From Sphingomonadaceae bacterium (GTDB lineage: Bacteria; Pseudomonadota; Alphaproteobacteria; Sphingomonadales; Sphingomonadaceae): a stretch of DNA of 61,613 bases. The first letter of the stretch is position 1; each line of letters opens with the position of its first letter. The stretch spans positions 1-61,613 of the forward strand of contig JAFAZF010000009.1 of the NCBI GenBank assembly GCA_019239915.1, in the 5' to 3' direction. Under the pieces are notes generated by a model. It saw nothing but the letters and a program-made list of their open reading frames with translations. It did not search any database and was not told where the DNA came from. Below are positions 12,749 through 21,996 of this stretch, in pieces. The translations under genes and the position numbers were made by a program.

Positions 12749-13480
12749 ATGAGCGACGACTATATCCCGCCGGCGGAGGCGACCGCGGCGCGGTGGCTCC
12801 ACCCCATCCATCCCGACGGCCGCAAGTTCATCGTCATCTTCGCGGTGATGACTTTGGTGTTCGCCTGGTGCGCATGGGAGACGCTCGCCTGGCCGATGGG
12901 CGCCGTGACGATCTGGGCGGCGGCGTTCTTTCGCGATCCGAAGCGCGTGACGCCGCGCGGGCAGGGGCTGATCACCGCGCCCGCCGACGGGCTGATCACG
13001 CTGATCACCACCGTTCCGCCGCCGCGCGAGATGGTCGGCGAGGGCGGGCTCGATCCGGCGCCGGTGGTGCGCGTCTCGATCTTCATGTCGGTGTTCGACG
13101 TCCACATCAACCGCGCGCCGATCGCCGGCACGATCCGCCGCGTCGTCTATATCTCGGGCAAGTTCCTCAATGCCGATCTCGACAAGGCGAGCGAGGACAA
13201 TGAGCGCCAGCATATCCTGATGGAGACCGGCGATGGCCTGCGCATCGGCTTCACCCAGATCGCCGGCCTGGTCGCGCGCCGCATCGTGCCGTTCGTCAAG
13301 CCCGGCGACATCGTCGCCGCCGGACAGCGCGTCGGCCTGATCCGCTTCGGCAGCCGCGTCGACGTCTATCTGCCGGCGCACACGCAGCCGCTGGTCTGCG
13401 TCGGCCAGCGCACGGTCGCGGGCGAGACGGTGCTGGCGCGGGTCGGGCATAGCGACAAGGCGACCGGTGTCGCCCAATAG
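12749..13480 (+). CDS. psd: Phosphatidylserine decarboxylase (short form)
   Basis: A 243-residue membrane-associated enzyme that makes phosphatidylethanolamine from phosphatidylserine. Near the C-terminus [13 protein letters not shown] contains the Gly-Ser pair at which the proenzyme cleaves itself to form the pyruvoyl group. Upstream blocks ITAPADG and [14 protein letters not shown] are typical. The length fits the short proteobacterial and archaeal type. It overlaps pssA by 14 bases, so the two consecutive steps of phosphatidylethanolamine synthesis are coupled. I chose the ATG at 12749 over one at 12713. Confidence 0.95.
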   Translation: MSDDYIPPAEATAARWLHPIHPDGRKFIVIFAVMTLVFAWCAWETLAWPMGAVTIWAAAFFRDPKRVTPRGQGLITAPADGLITLITTVPPPREMVGEGGLDPAPVVRVSIFMSVFDVHINRAPIAGTIRRVVYISGKFLNADLDKASEDNERQHILMETGDGLRIGFTQIAGLVARRIVPFVKPGDIVAAGQRVGLIRFGSRVDVYLPAHTQPLVCVGQRTVAGETVLARVGHSDKATGVAQ

Positions 13481-14336
13481 GCGCCCGCTCCGGATGCGGC
13501 ACGGCGCGTGGAGCGACACGCCGTTCCGTACACCCGACGAGGAGCGGCGGCCGCGGCGCGGCATTCCACTCCGCGCCGTCGCGCCGAACGCGGTGACGGC
13601 GCTGGCGCTCTGCTTCGGCCTGTCGTCGGTCCGGTTCGCGCTGATGAGCAAATGGGAGCTCGCCGTCACCTCGATCCTGTTCGCAGGCATATTGGACGGG
13701 CTCGACGGGCGCATCGCGCGGCTGCTGCGCGCGCAGAGCCGCTTCGGCGCCGAGCTCGATTCGCTGTCCGATGTCGTCGCGTTTGGCGTCTCGCCGGCGG
13801 TGGTGATCTACCTCTGGTCGCTGCAATATCTGCCGCAGTTCGGCTGGACGATCGCGCTCGCCCACGCGGTCTGCTGCGCGCTGCGGCTCGCGCGGTTCAA
13901 CGCCAACATCGACGTCGACGAGCAGCCGCATAAATCGGCCGGCTTCCTCACCGGCGTGCCCGCGCCGGCGGGAGCGATGCTCGCGCTGCTGCCGCTCTAT
14001 CTATGGCTGTCGACAGGGCTGAACCTGTTTCGCAACCCCTATGGCATCGCGCCCTGGAGCCTGTTCGTGGCGATGCTGATGATCTCGAACGTGGCCAGCT
14101 TCAGCTGGTCGGCGCTACGATTACGCCAGGGCGTGCGCTTGTGGGCGCTGGCGGCGATCGCGCTGCTCGGCAGCGCCCTGATCAGCACACCCTGGACCAC
14201 GCTCTCGATCCTATGCGCGGGGTATGTTGTTTCGATTCCGTTCGGGGTGCGTTCCTATGCCCGGGTCAGGCGACTTCGCGCAGTGGCTGCGGACGGTTCC
14301 GTGCGAGACTCGGCGACGGCCGCGACACCCGCCTGA
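13467..14336 (+). CDS. pssA: CDP-diacylglycerol-serine O-phosphatidyltransferase
   Basis: A 289-residue multi-spanning membrane enzyme. It carries the CDP-alcohol phosphatidyltransferase signature [20 protein letters not shown] followed by LDSLSD (DG-AR-G-D-D pattern). Hydrophobic segments fill the rest. The GTG at 13467 overlaps the psd stop region; an ATG at 13494 is the alternative start. Its last 71 bases overlap the opposite-strand gene at 14266-14493. Confidence 0.94.
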   Translation: MSPNRRPLRMRHGAWSDTPFRTPDEERRPRRGIPLRAVAPNAVTALALCFGLSSVRFALMSKWELAVTSILFAGILDGLDGRIARLLRAQSRFGAELDSLSDVVAFGVSPAVVIYLWSLQYLPQFGWTIALAHAVCCALRLARFNANIDVDEQPHKSAGFLTGVPAPAGAMLALLPLYLWLSTGLNLFRNPYGIAPWSLFVAMLMISNVASFSWSALRLRQGVRLWALAAIALLGSALISTPWTTLSILCAGYVVSIPFGVRSYARVRRLRAVAADGSVRDSATAATPA

Positions 14337-14493
14337 CCCGCGCCACCCAGATGAAACCGGGATCGGGTTCGACACCGCGATTGGCGAGCGCACCGACGAT
14401 GGCGTCACGATTGGCGGCGAGCATGCCGGCGATGAAGCCAAGCGCCCCGAGCGCGAGCAGCGAGAAGATCGAGGCGGCGAACAACTGAAGCAT
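14266..14493 (-). CDS. Small membrane protein, unknown; possible SOS-response gene
   Basis: A 75-residue product: MLQLFAASIFSLLALGALGF then IAGMLAANRDAIVGAL, so one N-terminal membrane helix followed by a basic tail ([18 protein letters not shown]). The ATG at 14491-14493 has GGAGG seven bases upstream, a strong ribosome-binding site. It overlaps the 3' end of pssA in the opposite direction. Two LexA-type sites lie 56-95 bases upstream. Small single-pass proteins under LexA control, such as SidA in Caulobacter, stop cell division during DNA damage; a similar role is only an inference here, as I do not recognise the family. Confidence 0.7.
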   Translation of the reverse strand: MLQLFAASIFSLLALGALGFIAGMLAANRDAIVGALANRGVEPDPGFIWVARVRRVSRPSPSLARNRPQPLREVA

Positions 14494-14548
14494 GAAATCC
14501 CTCCGACGGCGCCCCGGAACGAACACGGCCCGAAGCGGATTGGTTAAC

Positions 14549-14588
14549 GAACATTTGGTGACCGGGTTCCGGTGTTCACCAAATGTTC
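14549..14588. promoter_or_regulatory. Pair of LexA-type boxes forming a 13-bp perfect inverted repeat
   Basis: The arms GAACATTTGGTGA (14549-14561) and TCACCAAATGTTC (14576-14588) are exact complements separated by 14 bases. The right side reads GTTC-ACCAAAT-GTTC (14574-14588), a perfect match to the alphaproteobacterial LexA consensus GTTC-N7-GTTC. The left side reads GAAC-ATTTGGT-GACC, one base off the reverse form. It lies between rpsB and the small membrane gene and could control either; the spacing fits the small gene better. No U-run follows, so it is not a terminator. Confidence 0.65.
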
Positions 14589-14703
14589 TACTAGGTCAAG
14601 CGCGGATTTGCCACGGTTCGTCGCAAGCGCCGGAAACTTGATTTTGCTGCCGCCTGCCGCTAGGTGGCGCGCCTATCCCGCATCCAGGGCAACATAGCCG
14701 GTG

Positions 14704-14720
14704 CGGAGGCTTGGCCTCCG
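14704..14720 (+). promoter_or_regulatory. Hairpin in the rpsB leader
   Basis: CGGAGGC (14704-14710) pairs with GCCTCCG (14714-14720) around a TTG loop, 38 bases before the rpsB start. S2 often regulates its own mRNA, but I cannot match this to a known leader motif. Confidence 0.35.
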
Positions 14721-14758
14721 TCCCGCCCTGGAGTGGCTCAACCGGAGGAGAATAACCT

Positions 14759-15511
14759 ATGGCGGCTCCCACCGTCTCCATGCAGGCGTTGCTCGAAGCG
14801 GGCGCGCATTTCGGCCACCAGACCCACCGCTGGAACCCGAAGATGAAGCCGTACATCTTTGGCGATCGCAACGGCGTGCATATCATCGATCTGTCGCAGA
14901 CCGTGCCGCTGATGGCACGAGCGCTCGAGTTCGTGAGCTCGTCGGTTGCGAGCGGCGGCAAGGTGCTGCTCGTCGGCACCAAGCGCCAGGCGCAAGAGCC
15001 GATCGCGGACGCCGCGCGCCGCGCCGGCCAGCATTATGTCAACCATCGCTGGCTGGGCGGGATGCTCACCAACTGGAAGACGATCTCGCAGTCGATCAAG
15101 CGGCTGAAGAGCCTCGAGGAGCAGCTCGGCGGCGATACCGCCGGCCTCACTAAGAAGGAGGTGCTTCAGCTCACCCGCGAGCGCGACAAGCTCGAGATGA
15201 GTCTCGGCGGCATTCGCGACATGGGCGGCGTTCCCGACGTCATGTTCGTGATCGACGCGAACAAGGAAGAGCTCGCGATCAAGGAAGCCAACACGCTCGG
15301 CATCCCGGTCGTGGCGATCCTCGATTCGAACGTCAGCCCCGATGGCATCGCCTTCCCGATCCCGGCGAACGACGATGCGTCGCGCGCCATCCGCCTCTAT
15401 TGCGATGCGATCGCCGAGGCGGCGTCGAAGGGCAACCAGGGCGGCCGCTCGCAGCGCGGCGAGGATTTCGGCGCGATGGAAGAGCCGCCGGCTGAAGAAG
15501 CGCTGGCGTAA
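14759..15511 (+). CDS. rpsB: Ribosomal protein S2
   Basis: A 250-residue 30S subunit protein: [48 protein letters not shown] and [20 protein letters not shown]. The ATG at 14759 follows a good ribosome-binding site (GGAGGAG). A GC-rich C-terminal extension ends [10 protein letters not shown]. It is followed by tsf, the standard pair, with a palindromic repeat in the 115-base gap. Confidence 0.98.
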   Translation: MAAPTVSMQALLEAGAHFGHQTHRWNPKMKPYIFGDRNGVHIIDLSQTVPLMARALEFVSSSVASGGKVLLVGTKRQAQEPIADAARRAGQHYVNHRWLGGMLTNWKTISQSIKRLKSLEEQLGGDTAGLTKKEVLQLTRERDKLEMSLGGIRDMGGVPDVMFVIDANKEELAIKEANTLGIPVVAILDSNVSPDGIAFPIPANDDASRAIRLYCDAIAEAASKGNQGGRSQRGEDFGAMEEPPAEEALA

Positions 15512-15526
15512 GCTCGTAACAATTCT

Positions 15527-15602
15527 GTGCTCCGGCGAAGGCCGGAGAGTTGGCGGTTCGAGACATAGTTTGCCGACAGCGGTCCGGCTCTCGCCGGACC
15601 AC
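15527..15602. repeat. Dispersed palindrome, GTGCTCCGGC-GAAG-GCCGGAG type, between rpsB and tsf
   Basis: Left arm GTGCTCCGGCGAAGGCCGGA and right arm CCGGCTCTCGCCGGACCACA. The left arm folds as CTCCGGC-GAAG-GCCGGAG. Related copies are at 26326-26402, the right half of 30411-30531, and 36578-36691. Confidence 0.75.
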
Positions 15603-15626
15603 AGCTCATTCGAAAGGACCAAGAAC

Positions 15627-16574
15627 ATGGCGGAGATCACCGCTGCCACCGTCAAGGAGCTGCGCGACCGTTCGGGCGCCGGCATGATGGACTGCAAGAA
15701 GGCGCTCGCCGAGACCAGCGGCGACATGGAGGCCGCGGTCGATTGGCTGCGCGCCAAGGGCCTCGCCGCCGCCGCCAAGAAGGCCGGCCGAACCGCCGCC
15801 GAGGGGCTCGTCGGCGTCGCCGTCGCGGGCAAGAAGGGCGCGGCCGTCGAGGTCAACTCCGAGACCGACTTCGTCGCCAAGAACGACCAGTTCCAGAGCT
15901 TCGTGCGGGACGTCGCGCAGATCGTGCTCAGCGGTGCCGACAGCGTTGATGCGCTGAAGACGGCGAGCTATCCCGGCGGCGGTACCGTTGACGAGAAGCT
16001 CACCAGCAACATCGCCACGATCGGCGAGCAGCAGAGCCTGCGCCGCGTCCGTACGCTGAGCGTGGGCGAGGGTGTCGTCGTGCCCTATGTCCACAATGCC
16101 GCCGCGCCCGGGCTCGGCAAGATCGGCGTGCTCGTCGCGCTCGAGAGCACCGCGCCGGCCGACGTGCTCGAGCCGCTCGGCAAGCAGCTCGCGATGCACA
16201 TCGCCGCCGCCAGTCCGCAGGCGCTCCACGCCGAGCATCTCGACGCCGCGACGGTCGATCGCGAGCGCGCGATCGCCGCTGACAAGGCCGCCGAGAGCGG
16301 CAAGCCTGCCAACATCATCGAGAAGATGGTCGAAGGCGCCGTCGCCAAGTTCAAGAAGGAAGCGGCGCTGCTCAGCCAGCTCTTCGTCATGGACAACAAG
16401 ACGCCGGTGCAGGACGTCGTCGCCAAGGCCGCGAAGGATGCCGGCACGCCGATCGTGCTGAAGGACTATGTCCGCTTCCAGCTCGGCGAGGGCATCGAGA
16501 AGAAGGAAAGCGACTTCGCCGCCGAAGTCGCTGCCGCGAGCGGCGTGCCGCAGAAGATCGATCCGGTTTCCTGA
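15627..16574 (+). CDS. tsf: Translation elongation factor Ts
   Basis: A 315-residue guanine-nucleotide exchange factor for EF-Tu. The N-terminal UBA-like domain reads [20 protein letters not shown] followed by [19 protein letters not shown], and the [10 protein letters not shown] contact motif is present. The ATG at 15627 follows AAAGGA; upstream in-frame sequence lies inside rpsB and the repeat and was not counted. It is followed by pyrH after 263 bases. Confidence 0.98.
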   Translation: MAEITAATVKELRDRSGAGMMDCKKALAETSGDMEAAVDWLRAKGLAAAAKKAGRTAAEGLVGVAVAGKKGAAVEVNSETDFVAKNDQFQSFVRDVAQIVLSGADSVDALKTASYPGGGTVDEKLTSNIATIGEQQSLRRVRTLSVGEGVVVPYVHNAAAPGLGKIGVLVALESTAPADVLEPLGKQLAMHIAAASPQALHAEHLDAATVDRERAIAADKAAESGKPANIIEKMVEGAVAKFKKEAALLSQLFVMDNKTPVQDVVAKAAKDAGTPIVLKDYVRFQLGEGIEKKESDFAAEVAAASGVPQKIDPVS

Positions 16575-16593
16575 ACGTCACATTGGAGATTTA

Positions 16594-16708
16594 AGAAGAC
16601 CCTCATCCCAGCCTTCTCCCGCTTGCGGGAAAAGGAGCCGGTTCGCGGAAGCGTGGCGGCGAGCCCTCTCCCGCAAGCGGGAGAGGGTTGGGTGAGGGTC
16701 TTCTTCTT
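16594..16708. repeat. Palindromic repeat with CTCTCCCGC/GCGGGAGAG core
   Basis: The outer arms are AAGAAGACCCTCATCCCA and its complement TGGGTGAGGGTCTTCTT. Inside lies CTCTCCCGCAAGCGGGAGAG, a perfect 20-bp palindrome. On the plus strand it ends in TCTTCTTCTTC and could also serve as a terminator for rpsB-tsf. It resembles 241-387. Confidence 0.7.
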
Positions 16709-16837
16709 CACCCTGATCCGGGACAGAAACGCTGCAGCCTCCTGTGGATAGCTGGCGTCCGCGCGCTTGTTACAACTGGCCGCCGTCTCTAAGGTGCGCC
16801 GCACAACCGCCCGCCTGAACGGAAACGCCGCTCCGCG

Positions 16838-17560
16838 ATGCCTCGCCCGCGCTTCAACCGCATCCTCCTGAAGCTGTCCGGCGAGGTTCTGATGGGACCG
16901 AGCCAGTTCGGCATCGATCCCGCTACCGTCGCGCGTGTCGCGGGCGAAATCGCTGCGGCGAAGGACGCCGGCCACGAGCTCTGCATCGTCGTCGGCGGCG
17001 GTAACATCTTTCGCGGCCTCGCCGCTGCCGCGAAGGGCTTCGATCGCACCAGCGCCGACTATATGGGTATGCTCGCGACCGTCATGAACGCGCTCGCGGT
17101 GCAGAATGCGCTCGAGCAGATCGGCGTCGACACCCGCGTCCAGTCGGCGATCCCGATGAACACGGTGTGCGAGCCTTTCATCCGCCGTCGTGCGGCACGG
17201 CACATGGAGAAGGGCCGGATCGTGATCTTCGCGGCCGGGACCGGCAATCCGTTCTTCACCACCGATAGCGCCGCTGCGTTGCGCGCCGCCGAGATGAACT
17301 GCGACGCGTTGTTCAAGGGCACCTCGGTCGATGGCGTCTACGATGCCGACCCGAAGAAGGTGCCGAGCGCGAGACGCTACGAGACGGTGACGTTCAACCG
17401 CGTCCTCGCCGACGATCTCAAGGTGATGGATGCGAGCGCCGTCGCGCTCTGTCGCGACAACAATATACCGATCGTCGTTTTCAATATACGCGAACAGGCC
17501 AACCTCGCCCGCGTGCTCGCCGGCGAAGGCACCGCGACGATCGTCCAGAACGGAGAGTGA
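16838..17560 (+). CDS. pyrH: UMP kinase
   Basis: A 240-residue hexameric enzyme of pyrimidine synthesis that phosphorylates UMP to UDP with ATP. Signatures: [63 protein letters not shown] and [10 protein letters not shown]. The ATG at 16838 is preceded only by weak purine-rich sequence. The stop is 3 bases before frr. Confidence 0.98.
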   Translation: MPRPRFNRILLKLSGEVLMGPSQFGIDPATVARVAGEIAAAKDAGHELCIVVGGGNIFRGLAAAAKGFDRTSADYMGMLATVMNALAVQNALEQIGVDTRVQSAIPMNTVCEPFIRRRAARHMEKGRIVIFAAGTGNPFFTTDSAAALRAAEMNCDALFKGTSVDGVYDADPKKVPSARRYETVTFNRVLADDLKVMDASAVALCRDNNIPIVVFNIREQANLARVLAGEGTATIVQNGE

Positions 17561-17563
17561 GCG

Positions 17564-18127
17564 ATGGCCGGACCCGCATATGACAAGGGCGATCTTGAGC
17601 GCCGCATGCACGGCGCGGTCGAATCGCTGAAGCACGATCTCGGCGGCCTGCGTACCGGCCGCGCCTCGGTCTCGCTGCTCGATCCGGTCACGGTCGAAGT
17701 CTATGGCGCGCACATGCCGCTCAACCAGGCGGCGACCGTCTCGGCGCCCGAGCCGCGGATGCTCTCGGTGCAGGTGTGGGACAAGTCCAATGTCGGCCCG
17801 GTCGACAAGGCGATCCGGTCGGCGGGGCTGGGGCTGAACCCGATCGTCGACGGACAGACGCTGCGCCTGCCGATCCCCGATCTCACCGAGGAGCGGCGCA
17901 AGGAGCTCGCCAAGCTCGCCGGGCAATATGCCGAGAAGGCCCGCGTCGCGGTCCGCAACGTGCGCCGGGACGGCATGGACGCGCTCAAGAACGATGAGAA
18001 GAAGCACGGCCTCTCCGAGGACGAGCGCAAGCGCCACGAGGGCGAGGTCCAGAAGCTCACCGACACCACGATTGCCGAGATCGACGCGGCGACGGCGGCC
18101 AAGGAGAAGGAAATCCTCGGCAAGTGA
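17564..18127 (+). CDS. frr: Ribosome recycling factor
   Basis: A 187-residue two-domain protein that splits ribosomes after termination together with EF-G. Typical blocks: [51 protein letters not shown] and [13 protein letters not shown]. It starts 3 bases after pyrH, and its TGA overlaps the GTG of uppS, showing tight coupling. Confidence 0.98.
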   Translation: MAGPAYDKGDLERRMHGAVESLKHDLGGLRTGRASVSLLDPVTVEVYGAHMPLNQAATVSAPEPRMLSVQVWDKSNVGPVDKAIRSAGLGLNPIVDGQTLRLPIPDLTEERRKELAKLAGQYAEKARVAVRNVRRDGMDALKNDEKKHGLSEDERKRHEGEVQKLTDTTIAEIDAATAAKEKEILGK

Positions 18128-18876
18128 CCGCAGCGCCGGCCTCCAGCGCGACGGCGAGCGAGGGCGTAGGCGGCGGCGCGGCCATGCCGCGCCATGTCGC
18201 GATCATCATGGACGGCAACGGCCGCTGGGCGAAGGCGCGCCGACTGCCGCGGCTGGCGGGCCACAAGCAGGGCGCGGAGGCGGTCCGCCGCACCGTCCGC
18301 GCGGCCGGCGAGATGGGGCTCGAGGCGCTCACGCTCTACGCTTTCTCCTCCGAGAACTGGCGGCGTCCGGCGACCGAGATCGCCGACCTGATGGGGCTGC
18401 TGCGCAGCTATATCCGCGCCGAGCTGCGCGAGCTCGACCGCAACAACGTCCGCCTCGTGATCATCGGCGATTATGTGCGGCTGGACCGCGATCTGGTCGC
18501 GATGCTCGAGGACGCCCGTCGGCAGACGGCGGGCAATGACGGGCTGACGCTGGCGATCGCGCTCAACTATGGCAGTCAGGACGAGATGGTCCGCGTCGTG
18601 CGCGCGATCGCGGAAGAGGCGCGCGCGGGCCGGCTCGATCCGGCGGCGATCGATTGCGAGGCGATCGAGGCGCGGCTGGATACCGCCGTGCTGCCGCCGC
18701 TCGATCTCCTGATCCGCACATCCGGCGAGCAGCGCCTGTCAAACTTCCTGCTCTGGCAGGCGGCCTATGCCGAGTTGCTGTTCGTCGACACGCTGTGGCC
18801 GGATTTCGACGGCGCCGCGCTCGCGAGCGCGATCGAGAGCTTCGCCGGCCGCATGCGCCGCTATGGCGGTCTGTGA
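18124..18876 (+). CDS. uppS: Undecaprenyl diphosphate synthase
   Basis: A 250-residue cis-prenyltransferase that makes the C55 lipid carrier for peptidoglycan and polysaccharide. The active-site block [20 protein letters not shown] contains the catalytic Asp; [13 protein letters not shown] and [20 protein letters not shown] bind substrate. The start GTG overlaps the frr stop (GTGA); an internal ATG ([11 protein letters not shown]) is the alternative. Its stop overlaps the cdsA start. Confidence 0.97.
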   Translation: MTAAPASSATASEGVGGGAAMPRHVAIIMDGNGRWAKARRLPRLAGHKQGAEAVRRTVRAAGEMGLEALTLYAFSSENWRRPATEIADLMGLLRSYIRAELRELDRNNVRLVIIGDYVRLDRDLVAMLEDARRQTAGNDGLTLAIALNYGSQDEMVRVVRAIAEEARAGRLDPAAIDCEAIEARLDTAVLPPLDLLIRTSGEQRLSNFLLWQAAYAELLFVDTLWPDFDGAALASAIESFAGRMRRYGGL

Positions 18877-19664
18877 GCACCGCCGTCGCTTCCGGGCCGC
18901 GATCGGATCTGCTGGTCCGAACCGTCGCTGGGCTCGCGCTGATGACGCTGGCGCTCTTCGCGATCGCGTTCGGCGACTATTGTTTCTGGGCGCTGACCAC
19001 CGCCGCCGTGCTCATCATGCTCAAGGAGTTCTGCGCGCTGCTCGGCGTGTCCGGCTGGCCTCGGCTCGGCGCGATGCTGCTGCTGACGGCGGTGTTCGTG
19101 CTCGCGCAGCCGGGGCACCAGCTGATAGCGGCGCTGCCGGCGGTCGGTGTGCTGCTCGCGATCGCGGCGCTGCTCGCTCTGCCGTTCGCCGGCTGGCGCG
19201 GCGCGGCGGGGATCGTCTATGCCGGCGTGCCGGGGCTCGCGCTGCTGTTCATCCGGGATCAGTATGACGGCGCTAACTTGACACTCTGGACACTGATGAT
19301 CGTGTGGGCGACCGATATCGGCGCTTATTTCGCCGGACGATCGATCGGCGGCCCGAAGCTCGCGCCGCGCCTCTCGCCCAAAAAGACGTGGGCGGGGCTG
19401 ATCGGCGGCATGGCGGCAGCGCTGATCGTCAGCCTCGCCGTCGCATCCTGGCTGCACACGCCGATTCGTCTGGCGGCCCTCGGATCGTCGCTCGCATTGC
19501 TCGCGCAGGGAGGGGATTTGTTCGAAAGCTGGCTCAAGCGCCGGGCGGGCGTGAAGGACTCCGGCAAGCTCCTGCCCGGCCATGGCGGTGCGCTCGATCG
19601 GCTGGACGGCGTCGTGCCAGTGGCGTCGGTCGTCGCCGGATTGCTGCTGGTGGGCTATGTCTGA
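18873..19664 (+). CDS. cdsA: Phosphatidate cytidylyltransferase
   Basis: A 263-residue polytopic membrane enzyme forming CDP-diacylglycerol, the precursor used by PssA. The C-terminal signature is SWLKRRAGVKDSGKLLPGHG followed by GALDRLDG. I place the start at the GTG at 18873, which overlaps the uppS TGA; longer versions would read through uppS. The stop overlaps dxr by 8 bases. Confidence 0.95.
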   Translation: MSTAVASGPRSDLLVRTVAGLALMTLALFAIAFGDYCFWALTTAAVLIMLKEFCALLGVSGWPRLGAMLLLTAVFVLAQPGHQLIAALPAVGVLLAIAALLALPFAGWRGAAGIVYAGVPGLALLFIRDQYDGANLTLWTLMIVWATDIGAYFAGRSIGGPKLAPRLSPKKTWAGLIGGMAAALIVSLAVASWLHTPIRLAALGSSLALLAQGGDLFESWLKRRAGVKDSGKLLPGHGGALDRLDGVVPVASVVAGLLLVGYV

Positions 19665-20823
19665 ACGGCGCAGCATAACTATCCTCGGCGCGACCGGTTC
19701 GATCGGCCGCTCGACGCTCGATCTCGTCGAGCGCGCGCCTGAGAAGTTCGAGGTCGCCGCGCTCACTGCGCAGCGCGATGTCGGCAAGCTCGCCGCCGCG
19801 GCGCTGCGCACGCAGGCGAAGCTCGCGGTGATCGGCGACCCGGCGTTGCACGGCACGTTGCGCGATGCGCTCGCCGGTAGCGAGGTCGAGACGGCCGCCG
19901 GTCCCGACGCGATCGTCGCGGCGGCGGCGCGTGGCGCGGATTGGACGATGGCCGCGATCGTCGGCCAGGCGGGGCTCGAGCCGGCGATGGCGGCGATCTC
20001 CGCAGGCCGCACCGTGGCACTCGCCAACAAGGAGTCGCTCGTCGCCGCCGGCGAGCTGATGATCCGGGCGGCGCGTGATCACGGTACGACGCTCCTGCCG
20101 GTCGATTCCGAGCATAACGCCGTCTACCAATGTTTTCCGCACGAAGATCCCTCGCGGGTTCGCCGCATCATCCTCACCGCGAGCGGAGGGCCATTCCGGA
20201 CCTGGACGAGCGACGAGATGCGCCGCGCGACGCCCGAGCAGGCGGTCAAACATCCGAACTGGTCGATGGGCGCCAAGATCTCGGTCGACAGTGCGACGCT
20301 GATGAACAAGGGGCTCGAGCTCATCGAGGCGCACCACCTGTTTCCGGTGGGGCCGCAGCGGCTCGACGTGATCGTGCATCCGCAATCGGTCGTGCACAGC
20401 CTGGTCGAGTATCTCGACGGCTCGATGCTCGCGCAGCTCGGTACGCCGGACATGCGCACGCCGATCGCCTATGCGCTTGCGTGGCCCGAGCGGATGGAGA
20501 CGCCGTGCCCGCCGCTCGATCTGGCAGCAGTCGCCACGCTGACGTTCGAGGCGCCGGACGAGGTTCGGTTCCCCGCTTTGGCGCTGGCGCGGGCGGCACT
20601 TGCCGCAGGCGGCGCACGGCCTGCCGTGTTGAATGCCGCAAATGAAGCCGCAGTCGCCGCATTCCTGGCGCGCAGGATCGGCTTCCTCGATATTGCCGCA
20701 ATCGTCAGCAACACGCTGGAACGCTATGATCCGCCGGCGCCCGCCACGCTCGACGACGTGTGCGATATTGACGCCGAAGCGCGGCGGCAGGCGGAGCAAG
20801 CGATGGAGAGACTTGCCGCGTGA
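19657..20823 (+). CDS. dxr: 1-deoxy-D-xylulose-5-phosphate reductoisomerase
   Basis: A 388-residue enzyme of the MEP isoprenoid pathway (NADPH-dependent), the step before IspD. It shows ITILGATGSIGRSTLDLVE, ALANKESLVAAGELM, LLPVDSEHNAVYQC, ILTASGGPFR, HPNWSMGAKISVDSATLMNK and GLELIEAHHLF. Its position after uppS and cdsA groups isoprenoid supply with its envelope use. The ATG is at 19657; the stop overlaps rseP. Confidence 0.98.
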   Translation: MSERRSITILGATGSIGRSTLDLVERAPEKFEVAALTAQRDVGKLAAAALRTQAKLAVIGDPALHGTLRDALAGSEVETAAGPDAIVAAAARGADWTMAAIVGQAGLEPAMAAISAGRTVALANKESLVAAGELMIRAARDHGTTLLPVDSEHNAVYQCFPHEDPSRVRRIILTASGGPFRTWTSDEMRRATPEQAVKHPNWSMGAKISVDSATLMNKGLELIEAHHLFPVGPQRLDVIVHPQSVVHSLVEYLDGSMLAQLGTPDMRTPIAYALAWPERMETPCPPLDLAAVATLTFEAPDEVRFPALALARAALAAGGARPAVLNAANEAAVAAFLARRIGFLDIAAIVSNTLERYDPPAPATLDDVCDIDAEARRQAEQAMERLAA

Positions 20824-21956
20824 CGCAATCGCCAGGGTTCTTCTTCTCGGCACTGAGCTTCCTGCTCGTCATCGGGCCGTTGATCTTCATTCATGAGTTC
20901 GGCCACTACATTGCGGGCCGCGCCTGCGGCGTGAAGGCGGATGTCTTCTCGATCGGCTTCGGTCGCGAACTGTTCGGCTGGACCGACAAGCGCGGCACGC
21001 GCTGGAAGGTCGCCTGGTTGCCGATGGGCGGCTATGTGAAGTTCGCCGGCGACATGAACGGCGCCTCGCAGCCGAGCGCGGACTGGCTGGCGCTGCCGCC
21101 GGAGGAGCGGCGACGCACGTTCCAGGCCAAGGCGATCTGGCAGCGTTTCATCATCGTGCTGGCTGGCCCGGCCACCAATTTCCTGTTCGCGATCACCGTA
21201 TTCGCGGCGATCTTCGCGACCTGGGGCGAACCGCGGACGCCGCCCGTCGTGGCGAGCATCGTGCCGGGTTCGGCGGCGGTGCGCGCAGGCTTCGAGCCTG
21301 GCGACCGCATCCTCGCGATCGGCGGCCGCGGCATCGTCCGGTTCGAGGATATCGCGCAGATCGTCACGTTGCATCCGCGCGAGACCCTCGATTTCCGCAT
21401 CTCGCGCCACGGTGCCGAGCGCGACATCCTCGCGGTGCCCGATGCCGAGGTGCTGCGCGACAATTTCGGCAACGAGACGCGCGCGGGTAAGCTCGGCATC
21501 GCCGCCGGCCCCGGTGGCGAAATGGTGCGCCTCGGTCCGGTCGAGGTGGTGACCGAGTCCGTCCGCTACACCTTCAACGCGGTCGGCATGATGGTCGACA
21601 CGCTTCGGCAGATCGTCGTCGGCGAACGGTCGACCAAGGAACTGGGCGGTCCGCTGGGCATCGCCCGCATCGCCGGCCAGCAGGCGAGCCTCGGCTGGTT
21701 CGATTTCGTCCTGTTCATGACGATGATTTCGATAAATCTGGGATTCATCAACCTGCTGCCAGTCCCGATGCTCGATGGCGGGCATCTGTTCTTCTACATC
21801 GTCGAGGCGGTGCGGCGGCGGCCGGTGGGCGCGCGCGTGCAGGAGTGGGCGTTCCGTTCCGGTCTCGCGCTCTTGCTGACGCTGATGGCGTTCGTAACGT
21901 TGAATGATCTGGCCTCACTAGGTCTGTGGCAGCGGCTTGCCGGGTTGATCGGCTGA
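20820..21956 (+). CDS. rseP: Site-2 metalloprotease RseP
   Basis: A 378-residue inner-membrane zinc protease that cleaves anti-sigma factors and leftover signal peptides. HEFGH (residues 25-29) is the zinc site in the first membrane helix. One PDZ domain lies around PVVASIVPGSAAVRAGFEPG, and the third ligand lies in NLLPVPMLDGGHLFFY. The GTG start overlaps the dxr stop. Placement directly before bamA is conserved in proteobacteria. Confidence 0.96.
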   Translation: MTQSPGFFFSALSFLLVIGPLIFIHEFGHYIAGRACGVKADVFSIGFGRELFGWTDKRGTRWKVAWLPMGGYVKFAGDMNGASQPSADWLALPPEERRRTFQAKAIWQRFIIVLAGPATNFLFAITVFAAIFATWGEPRTPPVVASIVPGSAAVRAGFEPGDRILAIGGRGIVRFEDIAQIVTLHPRETLDFRISRHGAERDILAVPDAEVLRDNFGNETRAGKLGIAAGPGGEMVRLGPVEVVTESVRYTFNAVGMMVDTLRQIVVGERSTKELGGPLGIARIAGQQASLGWFDFVLFMTMISINLGFINLLPVPMLDGGHLFFYIVEAVRRRPVGARVQEWAFRSGLALLLTLMAFVTLNDLASLGLWQRLAGLIG

Positions 21957-21996
21957 CGCGCATGGGGCAGGGGCAGCACGGGGAGCAGGCGACGCG

